From Sulfitobacter pontiacus (GTDB taxonomy: Bacteria; Pseudomonadota; Alphaproteobacteria; Rhodobacterales; Rhodobacteraceae), in contig NZ_CP160849.1 of NCBI RefSeq assembly GCF_040790665.1, positions 1,947,501 through 2,011,500 on the forward strand: a stretch of DNA of 64,000 bases, given 5' to 3'. Of the stretch, positions 18,210 to 25,733 are shown piece after piece. Numbering within the stretch: position 1 is the stretch's first letter; each line of letters opens with the position of its first letter. The notes under the pieces were generated by a model. It made no database searches, was not told where the DNA came from, and worked only from the letters and a program-made list of their open reading frames with translations. Both the position numbers and the translations under genes were made by a program.

Positions 18210-18726
18210 TCAGCCTTCGCAGTTGATCAAGATCGCACCGGCGCGGGCACCGGCTTCGACGGCTTCATGGGCTTTGACCGTGTCTGACAGCGCGAATGTC
18301 TGCTCGACCGGGCAGTGCAGCGCACCTTCGGCCAAGGCTTGATGGGTTTTCTTGATCGCGAGGGCACGTTCGGCCTCGGTCAGCAGGTAGACGAGGATGA
18401 TGTCGATGGTCACCGCCTTAAAGAGCAGGGGCAGGAAGGGGAGCGTCGGCTCCATCACCTTGGCAGAGCCATAGGCCGCGATGCGCCCGTTGGGTTTGAT
18501 CACTTCGGCATCCAGCGCGATATTGGCACCGAATTCGACCTCAATGATCTGGTCGATGGGGGCACCACCGTTGGCATTAAGCACCTGTTGCGCCAGATCT
18601 GGGGCGCTATAGTCCAGCACGACCTGCGCGCCTGCGGATTTTGCGCGCTCGACCCCGTTGGCTCCGGTGGTGGCGATAACGCGCGCCCCTGCCCAGGCGG
18701 CGAATTGCACGGCGAGATAGCCGACG
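18210..18726 (-). pseudogene. C-terminal half of quinone oxidoreductase split by the prophage
   Basis: The nucleotide-binding and C-terminal part of an MDR-superfamily NADPH:quinone reductase (VQFAAWAGARVIATTG; AIDDTVKAHEAVEAG-type end). It has no N-terminal catalytic domain and no ribosome site. The missing N-terminal half is at 57741-58218. Joining 58218-57741 to 18721-18210 gives 990 bases, an intact 329-codon frame reading GGAGTV-GYLAVQFA across the junction. The prophage therefore interrupts this gene, and precise excision would restore it. Confidence 0.9.
18722..18726. repeat. 5-bp target-site duplication, left copy (CGACG)
   Basis: CGACG directly flanks the left end of the element and recurs at 57741-57745. 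Five-base duplications are the Mu transposition signature. Confidence 0.9.
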
Positions 18727-18756
18727 TGTAGAGCGAAGGAAATGCTGGCAGAAACA
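18727..18756 (+). repeat. Left terminal inverted repeat of the prophage
   Basis: Begins TGTAGAGCGAAGGAAATGCT and continues to 18756. It matches the reverse complement of the right end (57711-57740) at 26 of 30 positions by hand count. The terminal TG is the cleaved end in Mu-type transposition. Confidence 0.88.
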
Positions 18757-19101
18757 GGGCTTTTAATCCGGAAGACCCAAGATGTGCCCGGAAGTTGCCG
18801 GATGACTATGCAGCCTTAAAAATATGGCGATTGAAGCGGGCGCGTTTAAAATCGTGAGATTGTCGCACTGCCAAATAAGCTTCGCACCCAAAGCGAAGAA
18901 GCAGATGGTGACAAAATGAGGTCCATAAAAATAAGGGATTCGCTGCATTAAGGTGGGACGGAGGTGGCGGTGGCACCTAGAAACGTCTCACCTTGTTCAA
19001 ACCCCTGTTAAACATCGCTTCAACAGCGATCGCCGCGCGGAGTGCTCATATTAAGGTGGGACGTTTTAGGAAGATCGTTCAGTGGTAAAAATTGCTGCTT
19101 C
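18727..19101. other. Left-end non-coding region with candidate transposase-binding repeats
   Basis: No convincing gene lies in these 375 bases. The 13-mer CAAATAAGCTTCG at 18872-18884 is repeated exactly near the right end (57698-57710). ATTAAGGTGGGACG occurs at 18947-18960 and 19050-19063, with an inverted near-copy (AAACGTCTCACCTT) at 18981-18994. These are candidate MuA end-binding sites or regulatory operators. Confidence 0.55.
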
Positions 19102-20031
19102 TCACCAGGGCAGGTTCGCCTGTCCATCAGCGATCGTGCCCTCGACGGATCCGACTGTCTTCAAGTAGGCCCGCGTCATCAGCTTAGGTGCTTCTGGATG
19201 ATCGCTGGCGTGAATAAGGTAAAATGATCTTTTCTTGCCTGTGTCTCTTTGGAAGATGGGAAACGCGTTGACGTGCTTGTATCCGAGTTCAAAGCTGAAG
19301 CGGGCAGCAACTTGGTCGACCATCCCGATCTGGGTCAGGTTCTTCAGCGAGGTCCACTCCGGTCCTCCCCACCATCTATCAATTTCTGCGATCCGATCAG
19401 GAGTTTTGGACTGGGTAAGTGATCGGTGCAGCCATGAAGCGCCGAGAAAATACATCAGTTCGATTTTTGTGCGACCGCCACGACCAGCCAATGCCTTGAC
19501 TGTCGACCAATGGCACTCAGTATTTCGTTGATCCAACAGAGCGAAGATCGCCGCCCTTGGCGTAAAGCGGTCGCTCTTGAGTATGTCGTGGACAATCTCA
19601 TTGAAATCACCTTCGTGGACAAAGACCCTTCTCGAACGCGGATCCCTATGATGCTGCGCCTTGAGAGTTCGAAGTTGCTTTATGCCTTCTGGATCAATGT
19701 CGCACAGCCAGAAATTTCTGATCCGCTTGGGTTCAATCTCCAATACGCGCCGCGCTGTCCAAGCCTCTTCGTGCCCACGGCTCTGTGGTGCGGCGAAGCC
19801 GTCGATGTACATGCCGCCGTTGGTCACTCTTTGGAAGTTGGACAAATACTCAGCGATTAGCTTGCTTTTCGAATTTGTCTGGCTGGGCGGCGGGCCAATG
19901 CCCCTCTCTGGAATCCTTCCCCCTTTGAAGACAAACACGCTCTTCGGGGCCTTCCCACCCAGTAGATCTATGGGGAAGAGTTCTGGCTGGTCTGAACTCA
20001 GGTCGCGACCCACTGTGGCAGTTGATCCCAT
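19102..20031 (-). CDS. tcmP: Three-Cys-motif partner protein TcmP
   Basis: A 309-residue protein of the TcmP family, whose genes regularly sit beside a protein with a three-cysteine motif. Seen are IDGFAAP (76-82), a Rossmann-like acidic FWLCDIDPEG (around 107-116), GDFNEI, and ALLDQRNTECHW, which corresponds to the family's LDPxG...W segment. The fold looks methyltransferase-like, but no activity is established. Its start lies inside the end of the DUF5131 gene (34-base overlap), so the two are made together. It is the left-most gene of the leftward cargo block, placed where Mu itself has no such genes. Confidence 0.82.
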   Translation of the reverse strand: MGSTATVGRDLSSDQPELFPIDLLGGKAPKSVFVFKGGRIPERGIGPPPSQTNSKSKLIAEYLSNFQRVTNGGMYIDGFAAPQSRGHEEAWTARRVLEIEPKRIRNFWLCDIDPEGIKQLRTLKAQHHRDPRSRRVFVHEGDFNEIVHDILKSDRFTPRAAIFALLDQRNTECHWSTVKALAGRGGRTKIELMYFLGASWLHRSLTQSKTPDRIAEIDRWWGGPEWTSLKNLTQIGMVDQVAARFSFELGYKHVNAFPIFQRDTGKKRSFYLIHASDHPEAPKLMTRAYLKTVGSVEGTIADGQANLPW

Positions 20032-20831
20032 TCCTGGCCATCCAATTTCCTGCCGGCAAGTTTTTTGCCGATGCGGATCATCTCTGTACCGTCAGCGGCC
20101 TTCGCCGTAGCCGTGCGTTTAGCGGTAAGCAGATTGATGCCATCACCAGGAGCCCAGTCGCCCCACTGCTTGAAGTGGAAAGCAACCTCTCGCTCCATGC
20201 ACTGGGCGTGGAGATCGCGGAACCACAGCGGTGAAGCTGGACGCGCCTTTGGGCCACTTTCACCGCCGGTGATGACCCAGTCGATTGTGGAACCAAGCCA
20301 TTTCTTCAGATTTAGCGGCCCTAGCAACGGCTCTGCCGAGATAAACCGAACCTTGGCAGGAATGCTCTCCAAGTACGGCAACAGCTCATCCGCGCGGGTC
20401 TGCAGCTCTACCGTTGTTCCAAGCCAGACGTTGTCGGGCCAGTTGTCCGTCCACCGCGCAAGGCGTGCGACATTCTGGGGACGCTTCGTGAGAAGAAGCC
20501 AGTCAAGATTGGGTGTTGCTTCGATCAGATCGAACAGCCGATCCCGTGTCTCAAGCAGTTCATCGCGGTCCTCGAACACATCCGCCATGGAGGCACAGAA
20601 CACGCGCGGGCGCTCGGCTGCACCTTCTGCATCCCGGTTCCATTTCAAGGGCTGTCGCCAGTGGTTGTCACTGAGAAATCGACGTTCTGGCTTCGGTCCC
20701 CAGACATTTTGACCAACGCGCTTGGCCCATGCCTCGGCATAACAATGCTTGCAAGCCTCTGAGACCTTCGTGCAACCCCACCAGGGATTAAACGTATGCG
20801 TGGTCCATTCGATCTTGGAATTCGCGCCCAT
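19998..20831 (-). CDS. DUF5131 (phage Gp37/Gp68) three-cysteine, radical-SAM-like protein
   Basis: A 277-residue protein starting MGANSKIEWTTHTFNPWWGC. Cysteines 20, 27 and 30 form the three-Cys motif (C-x6-C-x2-C), a variant of the radical SAM cluster motif. Later conserved parts are LLLTKRPQN, NVWLGTTVE, FISAEPLLGP and WVITGGESGP, all typical of DUF5131. Members are found in phages and mobile elements, usually with TcmP; the reaction is unknown. GAAAGGAG precedes ATG 20831, so the longer in-frame start at 20900 is not used. Confidence 0.87.
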   Translation of the reverse strand: MGANSKIEWTTHTFNPWWGCTKVSEACKHCYAEAWAKRVGQNVWGPKPERRFLSDNHWRQPLKWNRDAEGAAERPRVFCASMADVFEDRDELLETRDRLFDLIEATPNLDWLLLTKRPQNVARLARWTDNWPDNVWLGTTVELQTRADELLPYLESIPAKVRFISAEPLLGPLNLKKWLGSTIDWVITGGESGPKARPASPLWFRDLHAQCMEREVAFHFKQWGDWAPGDGINLLTAKRTATAKAADGTEMIRIGKKLAGRKLDGQEWDQLPQWVAT

Positions 20832-20914
20832 GGTGTTCTCCTTTGCGAAAGTTCTCGCATAGATATGCTTGCCTGGAAACCTTCGTTTGATCTGCAACAA
20901 ACGAGCGGTTCTGC

Positions 20915-21715
20915 CTATGCATTCTTAATTTTAAGACACCAGTCCTGCTTCGCAACGGAAGTCACTCCACACGAGCATTCAAACTCATCACCCTCTTTAA
21001 GCACTTTCGCAGGGAAACTGTTGGTCTTGCCGCAACTCGGGCAGACTGAGTTATGCACCGCAGGTTCTCTCCGCCAAACTTCCCCAGTTTTCTCTACAAG
21101 CCAAATTCGGCCACAGTTCCCGCATTCTATTTGTCCGGCGCACTGAAGAAGCTCGACCCTGCGCTTCATTGGGGCACCACATTCGCATGAGAAAGTGATA
21201 CCAACATTTAGGTTTATTGCATGGATGCTTGAGTCCAGAACCCGAGATATCTCGCCTGATATCTTGACCATTTTAATTCTAGCAGCTTCTGGGTCAAAGA
21301 AATTTTGGTCCCTGTGCTGGCGGACGGTCGGTTCGTGCAGGTAACTACCCAGTGCATTATAGCTTGCATTGAGCCACGAACCTTTGACCCGTTGGTCTAC
21401 TCCAAGCGAATGCATTTCTTTAGCGGGCTCGTCCTGATTTTCCTGCCAGCCAATGGAGATATGGTGATCGCTTTCGACACCGCGGTCAATTTCTTTGAGT
21501 TCTTTGATCAGTTTTCCTGGCTGCCAAGTCTCCATACGCTCTTTGATCACATCTTCTTCAAAGGATTGGAGAATTTCGTATGCAATGCATTCAAGCGCCA
21601 TTCGCAGCTTGAGTGCAGCAAAAAGAAGCAAATCGTCCTCATCTTTATCCATCAGCTCGAGCGCTGCCTTATGCTGCGCTTTCGCCCGCTTTCGAAATTC
21701 TACCTTCTTGTTCAT
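20915..21715 (-). CDS. Hypothetical helical protein with C-terminal zinc ribbons
   Basis: A 266-residue protein without a recognised family. The N-terminal 170 residues are helical; FAALKLRMALECIAYEILQSF resembles DUF4145/HEPN-type helices, and RAKAQH near residue 10 fits Rx4H but lies outside the expected helix. The C-terminal 90 residues hold three or four Cys pairs (CECGAPM, CGNCG, CPSCG, CSCG), so about two zinc ribbons. The gene is noticeably A+T-rich. It is in the cargo operon between the YbjQ-like gene and DUF5131, so a role in the same system is possible but unproven. Confidence 0.75.
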   Translation of the reverse strand: MNKKVEFRKRAKAQHKAALELMDKDEDDLLLFAALKLRMALECIAYEILQSFEEDVIKERMETWQPGKLIKELKEIDRGVESDHHISIGWQENQDEPAKEMHSLGVDQRVKGSWLNASYNALGSYLHEPTVRQHRDQNFFDPEAARIKMVKISGEISRVLDSSIHAINLNVGITFSCECGAPMKRRVELLQCAGQIECGNCGRIWLVEKTGEVWRREPAVHNSVCPSCGKTNSFPAKVLKEGDEFECSCGVTSVAKQDWCLKIKNA

Positions 21716-21743
21716 TTTTCTTGGTCCCCACTGAAGACAAGAC

Positions 21744-22262
21744 TTAGGCGGCGGCTGGTTTCTCGATCTTAACGGCCGTTCCAGACGCTACCAGCATAAC
21801 CATGCTCCAACCGCCGTCGCCGATCTGCACATAGTCCAGGTCAACGGCCACGACTGCATCTGCACCAAGCAGGGACGCTTCCTGCTTCAGCTCATAGAGC
21901 ACAGTCTCCCGCGCATCTCGCATGGTCTGCTGGATGGCCTTTGAGCGGCCACCAACGATGTTTCGAATGCCCGCAAAAACGTCCTTGAAGACATTCATGC
22001 CGTAGGCACATTCGGCGGTTACGATCCCAAGCCGAGCTGAAATGCCAATGTCTGGGTGGGTCTCAGTCGTGACCATGATCGCTTCGATCGAGGCTTTACG
22101 TTCTTTCTCAATGGCCTCTTCTTCTGAAATCTGTGGCTTGATAGCCGCTACGCGGTTGGGGTCTCTGTTCTCAAATTCAACCTTCGCGCAAGGGTAACAC
22201 CTCTCTGCGGTCGATTTGTTCAGAAGTGTAAGTTTGGTGCCGCAATCAACGCAATTTGCCAT
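21744..22262 (-). CDS. YbjQ/UPF0145-like protein with N-terminal zinc ribbon
   Basis: A 172-residue protein starting MANCVDCGTKLTLLNKS. The first 35 residues form a zinc ribbon (CVDCG ... CYPC). Residues about 65-168 match the YbjQ fold (TTETHPDI, GIVTAECAYGMNVFKDVFAGIRNIVGGRS, ARETVLYELKQEASLLGADAVVAVDLDY). YbjQ proteins form pentamers of unclear role. The frame can also start at 22277, inside the repressor gene. It is the first cargo gene downstream of the repressor and may be expressed in the lysogen from the repressor promoter. Confidence 0.82.
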   Translation of the reverse strand: MANCVDCGTKLTLLNKSTAERCYPCAKVEFENRDPNRVAAIKPQISEEEAIEKERKASIEAIMVTTETHPDIGISARLGIVTAECAYGMNVFKDVFAGIRNIVGGRSKAIQQTMRDARETVLYELKQEASLLGADAVVAVDLDYVQIGDGGWSMVMLVASGTAVKIEKPAAA

Positions 22263-22267
22263 CGTGA

Positions 22268-23017
22268 TTAAATCCATTCATGCTTCATTGTGCGTCTTCG
22301 AGGAGTCTGACGGCTCGGGGTTTGACGGGATGTATCATAGCTGTGGCCAGACCAAGCCAAGGAACCGATGATCCGCACGCGGTTGGCGTCATCTCCGTGC
22401 CTCAGTTCAGTGCGGCAATCGGGGTTTTCTGATCTCAGCAACAACCCATCGTCGATCAGCTCAATCCTTTTGATCCTGGTATCGCCTTCGATATCAACGA
22501 CGCCATAAATCTGCCCATCTCGGACATCCGTTTGCCGTCTGTCTAAGAGAACCAGATCCCCATCAAAAAGCATGGGTTCCATGCTGTTCCCCCGTACACT
22601 GCAAACAACGCATTTTTCGGCAACCAGTCCTCTTTCTATCATCCAGTCGCGTCTGAAGGCCACCGGGGCAAGCTGCTGGGCGTTTTCCCCGCTGGTACCC
22701 GGACCAGCTGAGAGACTGACATCAAAACGCTCAACAAATGCGAAGTCTTGAAAGAGTTCGACTTTCCGATGGCTGCTAATGTGGTCTGGCTCATTACTTG
22801 ACCGTGGGGGGCCGATATACAGCTCCAATCCAAGGGCTTCACAAATTTTTAAAGCTTTATCTATCCGTGGCAGGGATCTCTTGCTGTCAGGACGGATCAC
22901 ACTTCGGATGGCGTCCTTGGTCAAGTTTGCAGATTGCTCGACCGCAAAGGCGTTCGTGCCAAGCTCTTCAAGCCTGTCAGCAATAATCTTCTCAAAGGAT
23001 TTTTTCTCGAAGTCCAT
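22268..23017 (-). CDS. Prophage repressor, LexA/S24 type
   Basis: A 249-residue repressor. Residues about 8-70 form the DNA-binding domain (VEQSANLTKDAIRSVIR), and residues 100-230 the S24 peptidase domain with Ser145 (RGNSMEPMLFDGD) and Lys183 (DTRIKRIEL). A candidate self-cleavage site is Ala104-Gly105 in SLSAGPGTSG. Such repressors hold the lytic promoter off and can cut themselves after RecA activation, so SOS induction is plausible; Mu's own c repressor is not of this type. It diverges from the early operon across an operator-rich gap. Upstream frame extension to 23101 would cover the operators and is not preferred. Confidence 0.88.
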   Translation of the reverse strand: MDFEKKSFEKIIADRLEELGTNAFAVEQSANLTKDAIRSVIRPDSKRSLPRIDKALKICEALGLELYIGPPRSSNEPDHISSHRKVELFQDFAFVERFDVSLSAGPGTSGENAQQLAPVAFRRDWMIERGLVAEKCVVCSVRGNSMEPMLFDGDLVLLDRRQTDVRDGQIYGVVDIEGDTRIKRIELIDDGLLLRSENPDCRTELRHGDDANRVRIIGSLAWSGHSYDTSRQTPSRQTPRRRTMKHEWI

Positions 23018-23112
23018 ATTCGGGAAAATGCCCGATAAATTTATGTTTGACAATCGGGTAATCATCCGAATATAAATTCGGAAGAAAGCCCGAACAATCA
23101 AGAGGCGAGAGC
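23018..23112. promoter_or_regulatory. Divergent immunity region with candidate operators
   Basis: The 95-bp gap between the repressor and the first early gene carries a perfect palindrome TCCGAAT-ATAA-ATTCGGA (23065-23082), plus half-sites TCGGG/CCCGA at 23020-23024 and 23031-23035, AATCGGG around 23052, and CCCGA near 23088. The repeated TTCGG/CCGAA core suggests one binding protein with several sites, most likely the repressor, controlling both directions. Seen in sequence; the binding partner is inferred. Confidence 0.65.
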
Positions 23113-23355
23113 ATGAACACCGATACCCTCAATAGTCTTGCAAAAGCCTACGCAGCTCACAGCGGTCTCACTTTGGCGACCGTATCCACTTACGCCGCAA
23201 ACGATGGAAAGTTCTTTCGGCGATTGGATGAGGGCGCAGGCTGCACGCTCAAGACTGCCGAGCGAGTTGTCGAATGGTTCAGCGAAAACTGGCCAGCAGA
23301 CCTTGAATGGCCTGCTGATATTCCCCGCCCCCGCAAAAAGAAGGACGCCGCATGA
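23113..23355 (+). CDS. Small helix-turn-helix-like early protein (Cro/Ner position)
   Basis: An 80-residue protein, first of the early operon. LTLATVSTYAANDGKFFRRL and GCTLKTAERVVEWFSENWP look like a compact helical DNA-binding domain, followed by a basic tail (PRPRKKKDAA). GAGGCGAG precedes the ATG. By position it corresponds to Ner or Cro, shutting down the repressor or early promoter after induction; this is inference. Confidence 0.68.
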   Translation: MNTDTLNSLAKAYAAHSGLTLATVSTYAANDGKFFRRLDEGAGCTLKTAERVVEWFSENWPADLEWPADIPRPRKKKDAA

Positions 23356-23582
23356 TGCGCGATCATCCTCCACTTCCGCTGGACGGGGTCGAAGTCGCCC
23401 GTGCAGCGCTTGGTCAGTTGACCGAGGCTCAGCGCCTTGCCCTGGCCATCGAAATTACCATCGGCGCGTCAGACCCGGCGTCGACCTTTCATCTGGTTCG
23501 TCTCGAACGGACAGCCGCAACCGCCGCCCAAGATCTGACCCGTGTTCAGTTCGTCAACGAGGAGATGCGCAAATGCCTGTGA
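23352..23582 (+). CDS. Hypothetical early phage protein
   Basis: A 76-residue helical protein (VARAALGQLTEAQRLALAIEITIG) with no recognised family. Its ATG overlaps the previous stop and its 3' end overlaps the next start, so it belongs to the early operon. Confidence 0.6.
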   Translation: MMRDHPPLPLDGVEVARAALGQLTEAQRLALAIEITIGASDPASTFHLVRLERTAATAAQDLTRVQFVNEEMRKCL

Positions 23583-24094
23583 CCCGTGAAGAAGCCACAG
23601 AGATGCAAAATCAGATCAAGAAGGCTTACGCCGAGTTGCGCGCCTTCGGCTGGTTGAGAGAGGATTTTGGCCCGCTGCCACATCTCGCGCCTCAGGAACA
23701 GAAGGCGAAAGCCGTCTTGGCGCAGTTCGATCTTTATTATCTGCCCGGTGTCAGCAGCTTGACCGAAGGAATGAATATGGAGCCGTCGGAGCAGCCCCGT
23801 CCGTACCAAGCTGTGCGCCGTCATCGTGATGATGGTGAACGGGCTTGCCAGCGCATTGCACAGCTTGAAAAGCGCGTTGCGGGGATTGAGGTCGACCTAG
23901 TCAGTTTGCTCCGTGACCTCGCCACCAGCGGTGGTTACGAAGACAGGGGCGAGAAGATTGGAGAGATGCACCGCCAGTTCGAGATCCCTGGTGCCTTGAA
24001 CGAGCGGCAGGCGCGCGTATTGCGCGCACTCCTTGCTGATTTCACGCAAGTCTACGACCTGCTCGTTTCCCAGTTTCAAGAGGAGGCTTCCTAA
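23573..24094 (+). CDS. Hypothetical early phage protein with coiled-coil segment
   Basis: A 173-residue protein starting MPVTREEATEMQNQIKKAYAEL. The C-terminal half is charged helix (IAQLEKRVAGIEVDLVSLLRDL; LNERQARVLRALLADFTQVYDLL). No family is recognised. It overlaps the upstream gene by 10 bases. The last 198 bases face an opposing open frame (23897-24157) that also looks protein-like, so the exact gene structure is uncertain. Confidence 0.55.
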   Translation: MPVTREEATEMQNQIKKAYAELRAFGWLREDFGPLPHLAPQEQKAKAVLAQFDLYYLPGVSSLTEGMNMEPSEQPRPYQAVRRHRDDGERACQRIAQLEKRVAGIEVDLVSLLRDLATSGGYEDRGEKIGEMHRQFEIPGALNERQARVLRALLADFTQVYDLLVSQFQEEAS

Positions 24095-24157
24095 GATGAC
24101 CTCCAAAGCTTTTATCCTCGCATGCAGTTCCGCGATTTCTGGGGGGTCGTCGTTCAT
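23897..24157 (-). CDS. Possible opposing small gene in the early region
   Basis: An 86-residue open frame on the minus strand. The protein begins MNDDPPEIAELHARIKAL and continues as regular amphipathic helix. GGAGAG lies 7 bases before the ATG. It overlaps the end of the rightward gene at 23573. Either the two are true antisense partners or one is chance coding. An inverted repeat lies just upstream (24167-24193). Confidence 0.38.
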   Translation of the reverse strand: MNDDPPEIAELHARIKALEVILGSLLLKLGNEQVVDLREISKECAQYARLPLVQGTRDLELAVHLSNLLAPVFVTTAGGEVTEQTD

Positions 24158-24166
24158 AGTTTCTCT

Positions 24167-24193
24167 CCGTCGGTTGGTTTGCGTCTCCGACGG
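24167..24193. repeat. Inverted repeat CCGTCGG / CCGACGG
   Basis: Two 7-base arms (24167-24173, 24187-24193) around a 13-base spacer, between the start of the possible minus-strand gene and the membrane-peptide gene. It could be an operator or an RNA hairpin. Confidence 0.45.
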
Positions 24194-24219
24194 TAGGGGA
24201 GCGTCCGATGCGGTGCCAA

Positions 24220-24347
24220 TGAAATCGGCACCGCGTCGTGACAGCTTCAAGTTGCCTCCGACGATTGTCGAAGATGCCATCGCAGGCATCGCGTTCGTCG
24301 TCATCTGCGTGGCGGGATACTTTCTTGCCTGGGGAGGTCTGACATGA
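24220..24347 (+). CDS. Possible small membrane protein
   Basis: A 42-residue frame, MKSAPRRDSFKLPPTIVEDA followed by a single hydrophobic helix (IAGIAFVVICVAGYFLAWGG). The stop overlaps the next start, as elsewhere in this operon. In the same frame, ATG 24096 with AGGAGG 9 bases upstream gives 83 residues, but that extension is poor in protein character. Start uncertain. Confidence 0.45.
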
Positions 24348-24580
24348 GCCGCTCCCCGGTACAATCCTTTGCGGCGCTCAAGGATGCGCTGGCCCAGATG
24401 GTGTCGCTGAATGATGCGATGGATGATGACACGCTCGGCCAAGAGGTGGGGCTGATCAACAAGTGGGACGATCAGGCCAATCTCGCCATGGCGTCGTTTT
24501 CAGAGCTGGTTCAGCACGAGGATGCCTTGCGCGATATCGAAGCGCTGTTGGCGGCAACCTATGACGGGGTGCCCAGCTGA
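24344..24580 (+). CDS. Hypothetical early phage protein
   Basis: A 78-residue acidic helical protein (SFAALKDALAQMVSLNDAMDDDTLGQEVGLINKW). No family is recognised. It overlaps both neighbours by 1-4 bases, which supports it as part of the early operon. Confidence 0.62.
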   Translation: MSRSPVQSFAALKDALAQMVSLNDAMDDDTLGQEVGLINKWDDQANLAMASFSELVQHEDALRDIEALLAATYDGVPS

Positions 24581-24849
24581 TGCATGCCGCCACGATGTCC
24601 TCGGATCGATTGCGCCGGGTCAACAAGCTGTTGTCTGATCGCAAGCCGCATTCGACGCGAGAAATCACGCGCCGCGCCCATGTTTGCGCGATCAACAGCT
24701 GCGTGGCCGAGCTTCGCCAGCTTGGGGCCGAGATCGTCTGTGAGCGCCAGCATATCAACGGCAAGTTCATCTTCTTTTACACGATGCTCACCCCACCGGA
24801 TGACGCCCCCGAGAACGACCAAACCCTAGATTTTACGGATGACGTATGA
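24580..24849 (+). CDS. Winged-helix-like early phage protein
   Basis: An 89-residue protein. SSDRLRRVNKLLSDRKPHSTREITRRAHVCAINSCVAELRQLGAEIVCER reads as a helix-turn-helix with wing (IVCERQHINGKFIFFYTM), as in small phage DNA-binding proteins. It overlaps the ParB-like gene by ATGA. Role unknown, perhaps early gene control. Confidence 0.65.
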   Translation: MHAATMSSDRLRRVNKLLSDRKPHSTREITRRAHVCAINSCVAELRQLGAEIVCERQHINGKFIFFYTMLTPPDDAPENDQTLDFTDDV

Positions 24850-25733
24850 CTGAGACACCCGAAAACCAGAATACCGACCAGCTTCGGAATATCGCGTTGG
24901 CGCCTGCGCAAATTGAAGTCGGGGACCGGCTTCGGCGGGCAAAATCGTCCCGTGTTGAGGCATTGGCCGCGGACATGCAGGTCCAAGGCCAATTGCAGCC
25001 AATCTTGGTTGTTGAGTCGGAGAAGCCAGGGAAGTTTCTTCTGATTGATGGTGGCCAAAGGCTCGCCGCGCTGCTGGTCTGCAAAGCTGCATTCGTAGAC
25101 GCTGTCGTGTTGCCAAGCACTCACGGCCCAGAGCTTCGCAAGTACGCAGAGATTATGGCGAACGTAAATCGGCAGGAGCTCACTAAGCTTGAGCGAGCGG
25201 AATACCTGTGTGAATTGCGCGACGTTTGGCAGAAAATGAACCCTACGGCAAAACACGGAGGTGACCGTCGGAGTGCCCAGGTCAGAGCCGTTAAAGAGCT
25301 TAGATCTGAGGCAGAAAACAAGAGTCCCATTTTGGGACTTTCAGCGCAGGTCGCTGAAGAAGTTGGTCTTTCCCGCAGCGCTTTCTTCCGCGCAATCGAG
25401 ATCGCCAACGGCCTTTTCCCCAAGACCAAAGACCGTATCCGCGATACGTGGATTGCCGACCATCAGGCGGGTTTGCAGGCGCTGGCCAAGGTTGCAGCGG
25501 ATGTGCAGGAGCGCGCTTGCGATGCTCTTTTATCGGATCCGCCCCAAGCGACCAGTGTCGCCGACGCTCTACTGCTGGCCGAGGGCCGCGCCCTGCCGCG
25601 TAACGACGACAAGCATTATCACCGCGTCACGGCTACCTGGTCGCGCCTGTCCACCAAGAGCCGTCGCGCCTTCATTGATGAGCATAAGCGCGAGATCCTC
25701 GAGCATGCACGCGCACAGGGGTGGAGCCTCTGA
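24846..25733 (+). CDS. ParB/Spo0J-like protein upstream of the transposase
   Basis: A 295-residue protein. Residues about 15-110 form a ParB N-terminal domain (RVEALAADMQVQGQLQPILVV, IDGGQRLAALL with the GxRR-like box as GGQR). A helix-turn-helix follows (LGLSAQVAEEVGLSRSAFFRAIEI), then a helical C-terminus. ParB proteins bind DNA sites and CTP. In Mu-like phages this position normally leads straight into gene A, and its stop overlaps the transposase start, so a role in transposition or end recognition is worth considering. Confidence 0.82.
   Translation: MTETPENQNTDQLRNIALAPAQIEVGDRLRRAKSSRVEALAADMQVQGQLQPILVVESEKPGKFLLIDGGQRLAALLVCKAAFVDAVVLPSTHGPELRKYAEIMANVNRQELTKLERAEYLCELRDVWQKMNPTAKHGGDRRSAQVRAVKELRSEAENKSPILGLSAQVAEEVGLSRSAFFRAIEIANGLFPKTKDRIRDTWIADHQAGLQALAKVAADVQERACDALLSDPPQATSVADALLLAEGRALPRNDDKHYHRVTATWSRLSTKSRRAFIDEHKREILEHARAQGWSL

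Noticed and set aside
17840-18726. tRNA-Gln as the prophage attachment site
   Set aside because: The element lies about 800 bases away, has a 5-bp random-type duplication and a DDE transposase. No tRNA-derived repeat is present at the right end.
18763-18948. 61-codon minus frame in the prophage left end
   Set aside because: Overlaps candidate transposase sites, has no ribosome site and no recognisable protein features.
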